Shown one piece after another: positions 7,275-13,186 of a stretch of 25,443 nucleotides of DNA. The translations under genes were made by a program, and so were the position numbers. This stretch comes from JBBSUX01 sp038234045 (GTDB lineage Bacteria > Pseudomonadota > Gammaproteobacteria > Burkholderiales > Burkholderiaceae_C): positions 1 to 25,443 of the forward strand of contig JBBSUX010000011.1 in NCBI GenBank assembly GCA_038234045.1, read 5' to 3'. Positions within the stretch are counted from its first letter, which is position 1. Every line of letters starts with the position of its first letter. Under the pieces are notes generated by a model. That model saw only the letters and a program-made list of their open reading frames with translations, was not told where the DNA came from and did not search any database.

Positions 7275-8516
7275 TTACGCCACGTCTGACGCGACGACGA
7301 AAGCCTCGGGGCGGCGCACAGCAGCGTCGGCAGTCATCAGGGCGCGAACCTTGACGCCACCACGCGCATAAGCGGCGCTCTCGTATGGGTTGACCAGGAT
7401 TTGCACCGCGTCCCACACACCGACGAACATTTCGGAGAAGTCGCCGACGATCACCTGGCCCTTCGTGGTTTTCAGCGGCACGAAATTGCTGACAGCAACG
7501 GGGATGCCATCGATCGCACCGCCTTGCAACAGATAGCCAGCGCCGGCAGTCGCCGACTTCAGGGCCGCGCGCAGCTTGGTTGCCACGCCTGGCGAAGTCA
7601 GGAAAGCGGTCGGCGTCACGTTCTTGATACCCAGCTTTTCCAACATGCCCAGGATCGAAGGCCAGTCGAGTGATGCCAGCGAGCTGGTTTGCAGGCCGGC
7701 AGTGTTGAGCAAGCCCAGCGGTTGTTTCACACCGTCGCCGGTCAGGATGGCGCGGTCAAACTCTTCAGCGATCACGGCGGACATGTCGTCGCGCACGATT
7801 TGCTCGATTTGCGGACTCGATTGCTGAATGAGCTGGCGGCTCAACTCGGTCATCGCTCCGACATGGCGCGGTTGCAGCGTCATGTTGTCGAAGGTCATCC
7901 CGGTTTCGGTGAGCGAGTCACCCTCGGCAATCCACTGCGCGACGTGGCTGGTTTTCTGCCGTGGGATCACCACGTCACCACGCAGGCCGGTCAGGACACG
8001 CGCACCCAGCGAGCGCATCACCAGGCTGTTGCGGAGCGGGCCGACAAACAGATCGGCGCGGAAGTCGTCAGGGACGATGCCGGCTGCGGTGGTGGTGGTC
8101 TGCGCGGCGCGTTGCTCGAAAGCCGACAGCGGGACGAAAACGCCTTTGGTGCCGGTGCGCTGTTCCACTTCGCGGGAGTACTCAGCGACAGCGCCGGTGG
8201 CATCGCGGCCCTCGAGCTGGCAGCGGATCGCCTCCAGGAGCGAAACCTTGGCCGACAGATCGGTGCGGCTGCGATCCGGTGCAGAACCCATTGCGCGACG
8301 CTCGGCATCTTCAACGAAAACGGCGCGGCTCTCTTGGCCTTCCAGATCGGTGATCGCGCTCTTAATGCCGTCGAAGGCGGCTTGCTCGGCAGGGTTAAGG
8401 CTGCGCTTTTCAGATTCAGCGGTGGTCAGGAGGTTGCGCGCTTCGGAGACTTTGGCGGCGCGGGCTTCGCGGATGGCGGCGAGTGTCATTGCTTTGGGCT
8501 TTCTGGTTTTGCCCAT
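7275..8516 (-). CDS. Major capsid protein (HK97 family)
   Basis: A 413-aa HK97-fold capsid protein. Residues 10-100 form a charged, coiled-coil-like delta domain that acts as internal scaffold and is normally cut off by the prohead protease. The mature part starts around Q-T-T-T-T-A-A-G-I-V-P-D-D-F and contains the usual W-I-A-E-G and E-F-D-R-A-I-L-T-G-D-G segments. It is the first gene of the late operon, behind a strong promoter at 8566-8594. ATG 8516 lacks a clear ribosome site; M10 (8489) is an alternative. Satellites of this class are expected to form heads smaller than the helper's, but size cannot be read from sequence. Confidence 0.93.
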   Translation of the reverse strand: MGKTRKPKAMTLAAIREARAAKVSEARNLLTTAESEKRSLNPAEQAAFDGIKSAITDLEGQESRAVFVEDAERRAMGSAPDRSRTDLSAKVSLLEAIRCQLEGRDATGAVAEYSREVEQRTGTKGVFVPLSAFEQRAAQTTTTAAGIVPDDFRADLFVGPLRNSLVMRSLGARVLTGLRGDVVIPRQKTSHVAQWIAEGDSLTETGMTFDNMTLQPRHVGAMTELSRQLIQQSSPQIEQIVRDDMSAVIAEEFDRAILTGDGVKQPLGLLNTAGLQTSSLASLDWPSILGMLEKLGIKNVTPTAFLTSPGVATKLRAALKSATAGAGYLLQGGAIDGIPVAVSNFVPLKTTKGQVIVGDFSEMFVGVWDAVQILVNPYESAAYARGGVKVRALMTADAAVRRPEAFVVASDVA

Positions 8517-8536
8517 GCAATCGCCGGGCGGGTTGT

Positions 8537-8553
8537 GATAGTCAAATTCTATC
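8537..8553. promoter_or_regulatory. Inverted repeat downstream of the capsid promoter, operator candidate
   Basis: GATAG (8537-8541), seven bases, CTATC (8549-8553). It lies about 13-29 bp downstream of the -10 box, that is, over the start of the transcript. A regulator bound here could block the late operon until induction; a small RNA hairpin is the alternative. Confidence 0.35.
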
Positions 8554-8565
8554 GATACAGCTCAA

Positions 8566-8594
8566 GATATAGCAAATAACTAACGGTTTGTCAA
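8566..8594 (-). promoter_or_regulatory. Sigma70-like promoter of the head operon
   Basis: On the minus strand there is a perfect -35 box TTGACA (8594-8589), a 17-bp spacer and TATATC (8571-8566) as -10 (four of six consensus bases), in AT-rich DNA. It is the best promoter in the window and lies about 50 bp before the capsid start, where a late-operon promoter belongs. Confidence 0.7.
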
Positions 8595-8672
8595 TGCTTT
8601 TGGTGGGTGAAGGAGCCGGCCGTTTTATGGTGCCAGCGCGTTAAAGCCGCATTCGAGTCGCTTGTCGTGCTT

Positions 8673-8715
8673 CCGGGGATGCGCTTTCGGGCCGCTCGCA
8701 CTTCTGCACCCCCGG
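8673..8715 (-). terminator. Stem-loop between the replication gene and head operon
   Basis: Arms CCGGGGATGC (8673-8682) and GCACCCCCGG (8706-8715) pair over 10 bp. The single mismatch becomes a G-U wobble only in the minus-strand transcript, the direction of all island genes. There is no T-run after it, so it is an attenuator or processing hairpin candidate rather than a textbook terminator. Confidence 0.35.
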
Positions 8716-8721
8716 CCATCC

Positions 8722-9300
8722 TCAATGCCGAATGCCGACAGCCTTAGATGGCATCTCTAGATGGTTTCCGTGAGACGGTGTAGGCGGGACGGGTAAAACG
8801 GCTCTGATAGCACCGTGAGACGGCGTAGGGGATGCCTTCTCTACACCGTGAGACGGCGCTATGCGAGTGCTCCCTACACCGTGAGACGGTCTAAGGGGTG
8901 CGTTTTGATAAGCACCGCGCACGAACGTCGCAGCCGCACCCGCGTCATACCCCGGCAGGCGGTCCAGGGTGCGCCACGTCACCGCGTACCAGCTCGCCTT
9001 GTTCGGACGGTGGCCCTTGACGGTTTCGTGAATAAAGCCGGCAGCGATCAGCTCACGCTTTGCTCGGGTGATGGTGTCAGCGCTTTTCCAGCCGCGCTTA
9101 GCAAGGTATGCGGATGACGCCAAAAGGCGGCCGTTGTTGTCGCGCACCCATTGCCGCGCGATTTCCACCAGGAGCGAACGCGCCGGGTGACTCAGTGCCG
9201 CATAGGCTGCGCAATCGGTGACGGACCAGGGCAGGGCGATGAAGCCGCCCGGATCGCGTCCCGTGTCGCCCTTTTGGCCTCGGTTACGGGCGTTCGCCAC
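8722..9300 (-). CDS. Winged-helix protein, candidate replication initiator with internal iterons
   Basis: A 192-aa protein. Residues about 35-110 look like a winged-helix DNA-binding domain (helix L-S-H-P-A-R-S-L-L-V-E-I-A-R-Q, then S-A-Y-L-A-K-R-G-W-K-S-A-D-T-I-T-R-A-K-R-E-L as recognition part, then an A-S-W-Y-A-V-T-W strand). The C-terminal third has low complexity and repeats P-S-H-G four times (138, 149, 160, 175). Those repeats are the translation of four near-identical DNA repeats. Phage lambda O has the same arrangement: an initiator whose gene contains its own iteron origin. The GTG start (9300) overlaps the upstream TAG by one base. I assign replication by this analogy, not by a recognised family; a transcription regulator is possible. 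Confidence 0.55.
   Translation of the reverse strand: MANARNRGQKGDTGRDPGGFIALPWSVTDCAAYAALSHPARSLLVEIARQWVRDNNGRLLASSAYLAKRGWKSADTITRAKRELIAAGFIHETVKGHRPNKASWYAVTWRTLDRLPGYDAGAAATFVRGAYQNAPLRPSHGVGSTRIAPSHGVEKASPTPSHGAIRAVLPVPPTPSHGNHLEMPSKAVGIRH
8768..8893. repeat. Four iterons, candidate replication origin
   Basis: The 11-bp unit CCGTGAGACGG is itself an imperfect palindrome (CCGT-GAG-ACGG). It starts at 8768, 8813, 8846 and 8879, giving steps of 45, 33 and 33 bp. Copies three and four share the longer form CTACACCGTGAGACGG. The 33-bp step is three helical turns, so bound proteins would sit on one face. The array lies inside the 3' part of the initiator candidate, and an AT-rich stretch (about 8540-8600) is close by and could be the unwinding region. 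Confidence 0.65.
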
Positions 9301-10187
9301 TAGCTGCGCCCAGCGTTGAACATGCTCGCCATCGTGGCAAGGTGCTGGCGCTCGGATTGCTCCGCCACGCGCGCCACCTCGAGTGCGTGTTCTGGCAAAA
9401 GCGTTTCCACGTTCTCCCGCAGGATGGCTCTCAGATCGGCCGCTGGCATGGCCTCGGCTTCCACGGTGTACTCCACCTGCATGGATCGCTTGTCGCCGGC
9501 CTTGCGCGGTTTCGTGGGGAGGTCGTACTCCGCCACCTGCACCTCGTTGATCGCGATGCGACGGAAGTCCAGATCAATGTCGGGTCGAAGGTGCTGGCGA
9601 AGCTCCCTTTCGAGCGCTTGGTCGATCAGAACGCCGGCCGGGTCGAAGTCGCCCACGTAGAGCACCACAAGCGGGCGGATGTCGCCGGTAGCGTTGTGCT
9701 GTTGAGCGGCCTCGTGGACGAATGACAGCGACGAAAAGCCACCACAAGGGAACAAGTCGACCGCCAGTTCTTGGCAGTCTTTCAACATCACGGAAGCGAT
9801 GCTGCGCGACTCTGCCCATACTTCGCAGCGCGTTTCTGCGTCACGCCATAGGTCGGCGCGGTACAGGTGCCCCATGCGGGAAAGGAAGTCGGCGGCGTCG
9901 TTATAGGTGTTGACGAAATAGCCGCGCCGGCTCAGGTCCGCAATCCAGTGATAAGGAACGGCTCCAGAGCGGCGAAGCGCAACACACCTGGCCTGCACAT
10001 GGCGATAACCACGATCTGACTTTTCTACGGGCTCCGTCAGCCTTGGGTCGGTCATCCGGTAGAACACATGGCGCACGGATTGCGGATGGTCTTCTTTCAG
10101 CACAGCAATGATCTGCGCGTCCAAGAGAGTCATCCGCTCTTTGGTGCGGCGGTCACGCTTTATGGTGCTGGCACGTTTAATCGGCAT
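9300..10187 (-). CDS. Type IIB topoisomerase A-subunit-like (TopoVIA/Spo11/Mini-A-like) Toprim protein
   Basis: A 295-aa protein with the layout of the TopoVI A subunit/Spo11. Near the N-terminus, S-V-R-H-V-F-Y-R (R39, Y43) matches the R-x3-Y motif whose Tyr attacks DNA. A Toprim domain follows: E-V-W-A-E (122-126) as the metal-binding Glu region, a P-C-G-G-F-S-S segment, and V-G-D-F-D-P-A-G (D180, D182). A later V-E-A-E-A-M-P-x3-L-R segment recalls the E-L-E-A-L block of the family. No B (GHKL ATPase) subunit is encoded nearby. Stand-alone A-like proteins of mobile elements have been described as 'Mini-A', of unknown function. The ribosome site GGAGG is ideal. It lies between an HTH gene and the initiator candidate and overlaps both, so a role in replication or recombination of the island is likely but unproven. 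Confidence 0.7.
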   Translation of the reverse strand: MPIKRASTIKRDRRTKERMTLLDAQIIAVLKEDHPQSVRHVFYRMTDPRLTEPVEKSDRGYRHVQARCVALRRSGAVPYHWIADLSRRGYFVNTYNDAADFLSRMGHLYRADLWRDAETRCEVWAESRSIASVMLKDCQELAVDLFPCGGFSSLSFVHEAAQQHNATGDIRPLVVLYVGDFDPAGVLIDQALERELRQHLRPDIDLDFRRIAINEVQVAEYDLPTKPRKAGDKRSMQVEYTVEAEAMPAADLRAILRENVETLLPEHALEVARVAEQSERQHLATMASMFNAGRS

Positions 10188-10515
10188 GCAACACCTCCGG
10201 CCCGCTCAGCAGCGTGTAGAGGGCGCACCGTGCGTGTGTGAACCCGTCTTCGTCTGTCACCGCAACCAGAGCGGTATCGATGACGCAAGCGAAGCGGTCG
10301 CGCAGCTCCTTAATGCGTGCGGCCGGTGCGTAAATGCCCATCCTGCGCAATTGATAGCTGGTCTGCGGCCGGTGGCGTAGGGCCTCCAGGGCTCTCGCTT
10401 GTTGTGCTTCCGTAGCGGTGGACTTCGCGCTAAACTGAATTTTCTTCTGTGCTGACTTGAGGGCTCCTGCCGCGCCAACGGCCGGGGCCTTCGCCTTTTC
10501 TGGGGTATTGCTCAA
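10177..10515 (-). CDS. Small HTH-like protein, possible regulator
   Basis: A 112-aa protein. The N-terminal 45 residues are Ala/Lys-rich and probably disordered. The rest (A-R-A-L-E-A-L-R-H-R-P-Q-T-S-Y-Q-L, then A-A-R-I-K-E-L-R-D-R-F-A-C-V-I-D-T) resembles small winged-helix domains of phage proteins that pair a short HTH with an 'R-I-x-E-L-R' helix. I chose the TTG at 10515 because it overlaps the stop of the preceding gene (TTGA) and a G-run lies 8 nt upstream; the frame further upstream reads into that gene. It overlaps the start of the topoisomerase-like gene by 11 bp. The role is unknown; an early regulator or replication accessory factor is a guess from context. Confidence 0.6.
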   Translation of the reverse strand: MSNTPEKAKAPAVGAAGALKSAQKKIQFSAKSTATEAQQARALEALRHRPQTSYQLRRMGIYAPAARIKELRDRFACVIDTALVAVTDEDGFTHARCALYTLLSGPEVLHAD

Positions 10516-10772
10516 AGCATTGCCCCCCGTGCGGTGATCGTGCGCTCCTTGGTAATGCTCTCCAAGTGCTTCGCAACCATCTTGCGTGGATATAGGTAAC
10601 GATTGCCCAACAGAAGATATGCGGGCCCGGTGCCGCGCTTTCTCCATGCTTCCACCGTGCTGGCGGTGGCCTTGGCCAGAAGCATCAGATCCGTTTCGGT
10701 CAGGCAGTCAAGTTTGTCTGCCAGCGTGCGAAGACGATCAAGTTGATTTTCGGTTGCGGGTTGTAGTTCCAT
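10512..10772 (-). CDS. AlpA/excisionase-like winged-helix DNA-binding protein
   Basis: An 86-aa protein. Its core L-T-E-T-D-L-M-L-L-A-K-A-T-A-S-T-V-E-A-W, followed by R-K-R-G-T-G-P-A-Y-L-L-L and then an R-Y-L-Y-P-R strand, fits the HTH_17/MerR-like fold of AlpA, Xis and related factors. I prefer the ATG at 10772 (AAGGA 7 nt upstream) over the ATG at 10778 (too close) and over longer frames that run through the operator DNA. AlpA-type proteins are typical regulators in Gram-negative PICIs and can act as activator or directionality factor. It is the first gene after the TGCAATTGCA control region, so it heads the early operon and probably responds to or acts on those sites. Confidence 0.7.
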   Translation of the reverse strand: MELQPATENQLDRLRTLADKLDCLTETDLMLLAKATASTVEAWRKRGTGPAYLLLGNRYLYPRKMVAKHLESITKERTITARGAML

Positions 10773-10833
10773 TCCCATTTCCTTCTTGGCGGCGTGCCAT
10801 GAGTGATTGATGGGGTAATGGTCCGTGGGCGGC

Positions 10834-10854
10834 GTCTCTTTGTAACTGCAATTG
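10834..10854 (-). promoter_or_regulatory. Weak promoter candidate for the early operon
   Basis: On the minus strand a TTTGCA box around 10862 is followed about 16 bp later by TACAAA (around 10840-10845). Each has four of six consensus bases. The pair overlaps the TGCAATTGCA palindromes, so a protein bound there would compete with RNA polymerase. The placement is approximate. Confidence 0.3.
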
Positions 10855-10878
10855 CAGGACTGCAAACTGCAATTGCAA
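10846..10878. promoter_or_regulatory. Pair of TGCAATTGCA palindromes, operator candidate
   Basis: CTGCAATTGCAG (10846-10857, a perfect 12-bp palindrome) and CTGCAATTGCAA (10867-10878) lie 21 bp apart, two helical turns. A further CTGCA half-site lies between them. They fill the 111-bp gap between the unknown AT-rich gene and the AlpA-like gene, in the position of a phage-type operator. Confidence 0.65.
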
Positions 10879-10883
10879 ATTGC

Positions 10884-11657
10884 TCAGTCCGATTCAAGGC
10901 TTCGCCTTGCGTCTGGCAATTTCCGGTTCAAGTTGCTTTCACTTATTCCATATTTCTCACCATAGTTTTCCACCAATTCACGGATTATCGCGGCGTCGTT
11001 GTTTCGGCCGGGCCGGGGCGTTTTTAGTAACTCCAGCATTGCAGCAACAATATTTTTGTACGTTCTAAGCTCTTTGCCAGATAAGTCTTTCTGGCTTGGG
11101 GTATTTAGGGATTCCTCCAGATGGCGAATCGAAGAGGTCCTAACGACAAGTCGAGCATCTTCAGGAAAGTCATACTTGAACGTGTAATTCTTAGCAGAGC
11201 CGTGATTTCTGTCGTCGACGGTTTCCTTTTTCCGATCAACCAGGACGCAAAAACCCCCGGAACTCAATCTCAAAATGATTTCGTCGTAGCTAAACATAAA
11301 TGGATCGCCGGTCCGTTCCCCCCGCCACTCGTACTGCCGGACGAATTGAGTTTCGCCGCCAATCATTGGCAGGTCAAAAATATCCTCGATATATTCCACT
11401 TCATCAGCAAGGTGGAAATATCGACCATCTCTTGCTTGAATATATTGCTCGCCCCACTTCCCCTCAATTCGTACATCGGAGAGCTTCGCTGGTATGGCTA
11501 TGCACATCCCCTCGAAGCGAACGGACAGAACTAATCTGCGATCCATCGCTAGATTTAACAGATCGCCGGAGGTCACATCCTCGTTGAATTTGGCGGAAAG
11601 ATATTTCACAGCATCCGGCAAATAGAGCCACTCTCTCAACGTAAAAATTTTGCTCAT
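10884..11657 (-). CDS. Unknown protein common to integrative elements (family uncertain)
   Basis: A 257-aa protein without a domain I can name. The N-terminus (F-T-L-R-E-W-L-Y-L-P-D-A-V-K-Y-L-S, then G-D-L-L-N-L-A-M-D-R-R-L-V-L-S-V) looks like a small HTH-like module, and I recall similar N-termini in hypothetical proteins of proteobacterial islands. A central beta-rich part follows. The C-terminus (Y-K-N-I-V-A-A-M-L-E-L-L to N-L-N-R-K-L-P-D-A-R) again looks like an HTH, suggesting DNA or regulatory contact. I chose the ATG at 11657 (AGGGA about 6 nt upstream); longer frames lack a ribosome site. It is visibly AT-richer than its neighbours, which suggests separate acquisition. It could be the island's cargo (for example anti-phage) or its regulator; neither is shown. 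Confidence 0.6.
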   Translation of the reverse strand: MSKIFTLREWLYLPDAVKYLSAKFNEDVTSGDLLNLAMDRRLVLSVRFEGMCIAIPAKLSDVRIEGKWGEQYIQARDGRYFHLADEVEYIEDIFDLPMIGGETQFVRQYEWRGERTGDPFMFSYDEIILRLSSGGFCVLVDRKKETVDDRNHGSAKNYTFKYDFPEDARLVVRTSSIRHLEESLNTPSQKDLSGKELRTYKNIVAAMLELLKTPRPGRNNDAAIIRELVENYGEKYGISESNLNRKLPDARRSLESD

Positions 11658-11751
11658 CGCATCCCTTGCGTTACCCTTGAAAAGTTGCCAGCCCAGCCCG
11701 CAGGGAAACGGGTTTTCGGGGATCAGCCTAGAGCTGGCGAAATGGACCAAA

Positions 11752-11943
11752 TTACGGGCTTGGCTTGCCTAAATGCGACACGCGCAACTGTGCGTAATGC
11801 ACGTCTGCTTCTTCTTCGGTTTCGTACTCGGCAACCATAAGTTCGTCCACATACACCCGGTAGGGCGGGACCATGTCCATCCCGATGGTCTTGCGCTTGC
11901 GTAGGCCTTCCGTGGCGGGTGTTGGTACAGTCGTATCAGCCAT
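11752..11943 (-). CDS. Small protein of unknown function
   Basis: A 63-aa protein. The N-terminal 20 residues are Thr/Pro/Lys-rich; the rest contains Y-R-V-Y-V-D-E-L-M-V-A-E-Y-E-T-E-E-E-A-D-V-H-Y, a beta-hairpin followed by an acidic helix. I chose the ATG at 11943 because GGAG stands 7 nt upstream; a TTG two codons earlier is also open. It follows the integrase gene after 43 bp in the same direction. Small proteins beside integrases are often excisionases, but this one lacks an HTH and is acidic in its second half, so I leave the function open. Confidence 0.6.
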   Translation of the reverse strand: MADTTVPTPATEGLRKRKTIGMDMVPPYRVYVDELMVAEYETEEEADVHYAQLRVSHLGKPSP

Positions 11944-11986
11944 GTTCAAACTCCAATTTTGATGATGGTCAGACAGTCCGGGCGCT

Positions 11987-13072
11987 CTAATCGCTCAGGC
12001 TGTCGCCTTGCTGCCCTGCTTTACCCGGTGCAGGGCTCCCCGGTTTCTTGATTGCGTCGTGCACATCCGATGGCTTGATCGCGGTGTATCTGCGCAGCAT
12101 CGTCCATGTCTTGTGTCCCGTGAGTAGCGCCACTTGCGGTATGCCCAGCCCCATGCGGAAAAACGCTGCGGTTGCTCGGTGGCGCAAGTCGTGGAAGTGC
12201 AGATCGATGATCGGCGGCTCCACTTTCTTGCATGCGCGGGTGAATGCGGCCGACACGCTTCGCTCTTGATAGGGCAGAAGCGCGCCCTCTGTGCGTGACT
12301 CCATTAGAGGCTCCACAATTGCCCAGGCATCTGGCAGCAGCGGGACGGTCTGGTTGTTGCCTTGTTTGTTGCGCGGGTCTTTCCGATCCCGGATAACTAC
12401 CGTGCGCGCGGTCCGATCAATGTCGTCGATCATCAGGCCGCATATCTCAGCCTGCCGCATGCCAGTGGCGAGCGCGAAGCGGCACAGCAGCGACATCGGG
12501 ATGACCTGATAGGGGTTGTTGTCCCATAGCTCGTACAGGCGGGCCAGTTCTGCGTCGGTGGGCTCTCGCTCGCGTTCTTGTCCGCGTGTGTTCAGTCCGC
12601 GATGCTTGAGGCTGGCGCGGGCGTCTAGTGCCAGCCGCTCGGGTAGGTCGAGCTGGCGTGCATGCCGGCCCCATTTGATGACGCTGGAGAGATAGCTCAG
12701 ATCGGCGGCGATGGTGACGCCCCCGGCTCCCTTCTTTTGGCGGCGGTCGATGAAGTCGCGCAGCACTACGGAATTGAGCGCCGTCAGCTTCACTTTGCCA
12801 AGATCGCGTTGCAGCATGGCGAGCGTGGCCGTCTTGGTCTTGCCGTGTTCCTTGGTCGCGGTTTCGTTGTACTTGTCGATCAGGTCGGCAAGCGTCGCGG
12901 ACTTCGGGATCGGAGCGTAGCCACCGGCCGCAACATGGTTCGCCTGCACTTCCATCGATGCAGCCCAATCGCGCGCTTCTCTTTTGCTGGCGAAGGTCGC
13001 CGCCCGGTAGATCCCGGTGCGGCGTACCTGTACGCGCCACTTACCGGAGGGGAGCTGTGAAAATGAGGCCAT
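11987..13072 (-). CDS. int: Tyrosine integrase (dusA-targeting)
   Basis: A 361-aa tyrosine recombinase. Residues 1-50 form an arm-binding-type N-terminal domain (S-G-K-W-R-V-Q-V-R-R-T-G-I-Y). Residues about 58-155 are the SAM-like core-binding domain. The catalytic domain carries R206 (T-G-M-R-Q-A-E-I), H294-x2-R297 (F-H-D-L-R-H), H320 (L-T-G-H) and the nucleophile Y329 (L-R-R-Y-T), so the set is complete. Its start lies only 3 bp from a GTGTGCA arm repeat (13075-13091), so the integrase may control its own expression. The location beside dusA and the att cores in dusA codons make it a member of the dusA-specific integrases known from proteobacterial islands and prophages. Confidence 0.95.
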   Translation of the reverse strand: MASFSQLPSGKWRVQVRRTGIYRAATFASKREARDWAASMEVQANHVAAGGYAPIPKSATLADLIDKYNETATKEHGKTKTATLAMLQRDLGKVKLTALNSVVLRDFIDRRQKKGAGGVTIAADLSYLSSVIKWGRHARQLDLPERLALDARASLKHRGLNTRGQEREREPTDAELARLYELWDNNPYQVIPMSLLCRFALATGMRQAEICGLMIDDIDRTARTVVIRDRKDPRNKQGNNQTVPLLPDAWAIVEPLMESRTEGALLPYQERSVSAAFTRACKKVEPPIIDLHFHDLRHRATAAFFRMGLGIPQVALLTGHKTWTMLRRYTAIKPSDVHDAIKKPGSPAPGKAGQQGDSLSD

Positions 13073-13074
13073 TC

Positions 13075-13091
13075 GTGTGCAATCTGTGTGC
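13075..13091. repeat. Arm-type repeat beside the integrase start
   Basis: GTGTGCAATCTGTGTGC is identical to 2327-2342 plus adjoining context at the left end of the island. It holds GTGTGCA at 13075 and GTGTGCG at 13086, again 11 bp apart. It lies directly upstream of the integrase ATG (13072), consistent with both recombination and autoregulation. Confidence 0.6.
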
Positions 13092-13129
13092 GTCCAGTCG
13101 TTGACCGGATGTTACCGCTAGATTGCCTT

Positions 13130-13152
13130 CGTGTGCAATTCGTGTGCACTCA
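13130..13152. repeat. Arm-type repeat near attR (tandem GTGTGCA)
   Basis: GTGTGCA occurs at 13131 and 13142, 11 bp apart. The block matches the left-end block 2325-2347 at 21 of 23 positions, in direct orientation. It lies about 55 bp upstream of the present dusA start and may overlap the promoter now driving dusA. Confidence 0.65.
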
Positions 13153-13186
13153 GGCCTAATTTATCGCTTTTTTACTGATCCCATAA

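Noticed and set aside
7689..8579. Long plus-strand frames opposite the capsid gene
   Set aside because: They are shadows of the capsid coding sequence, with low-complexity translation typical of antisense frames in GC-rich genes.
8768..8893. Short direct repeats that could be taken for a small CRISPR array
   Set aside because: The units are only 11-16 bp, spacing is uneven at one end, they lie inside an open reading frame and are read as a peptide repeat, and no cas genes are nearby. Iterons fit better.
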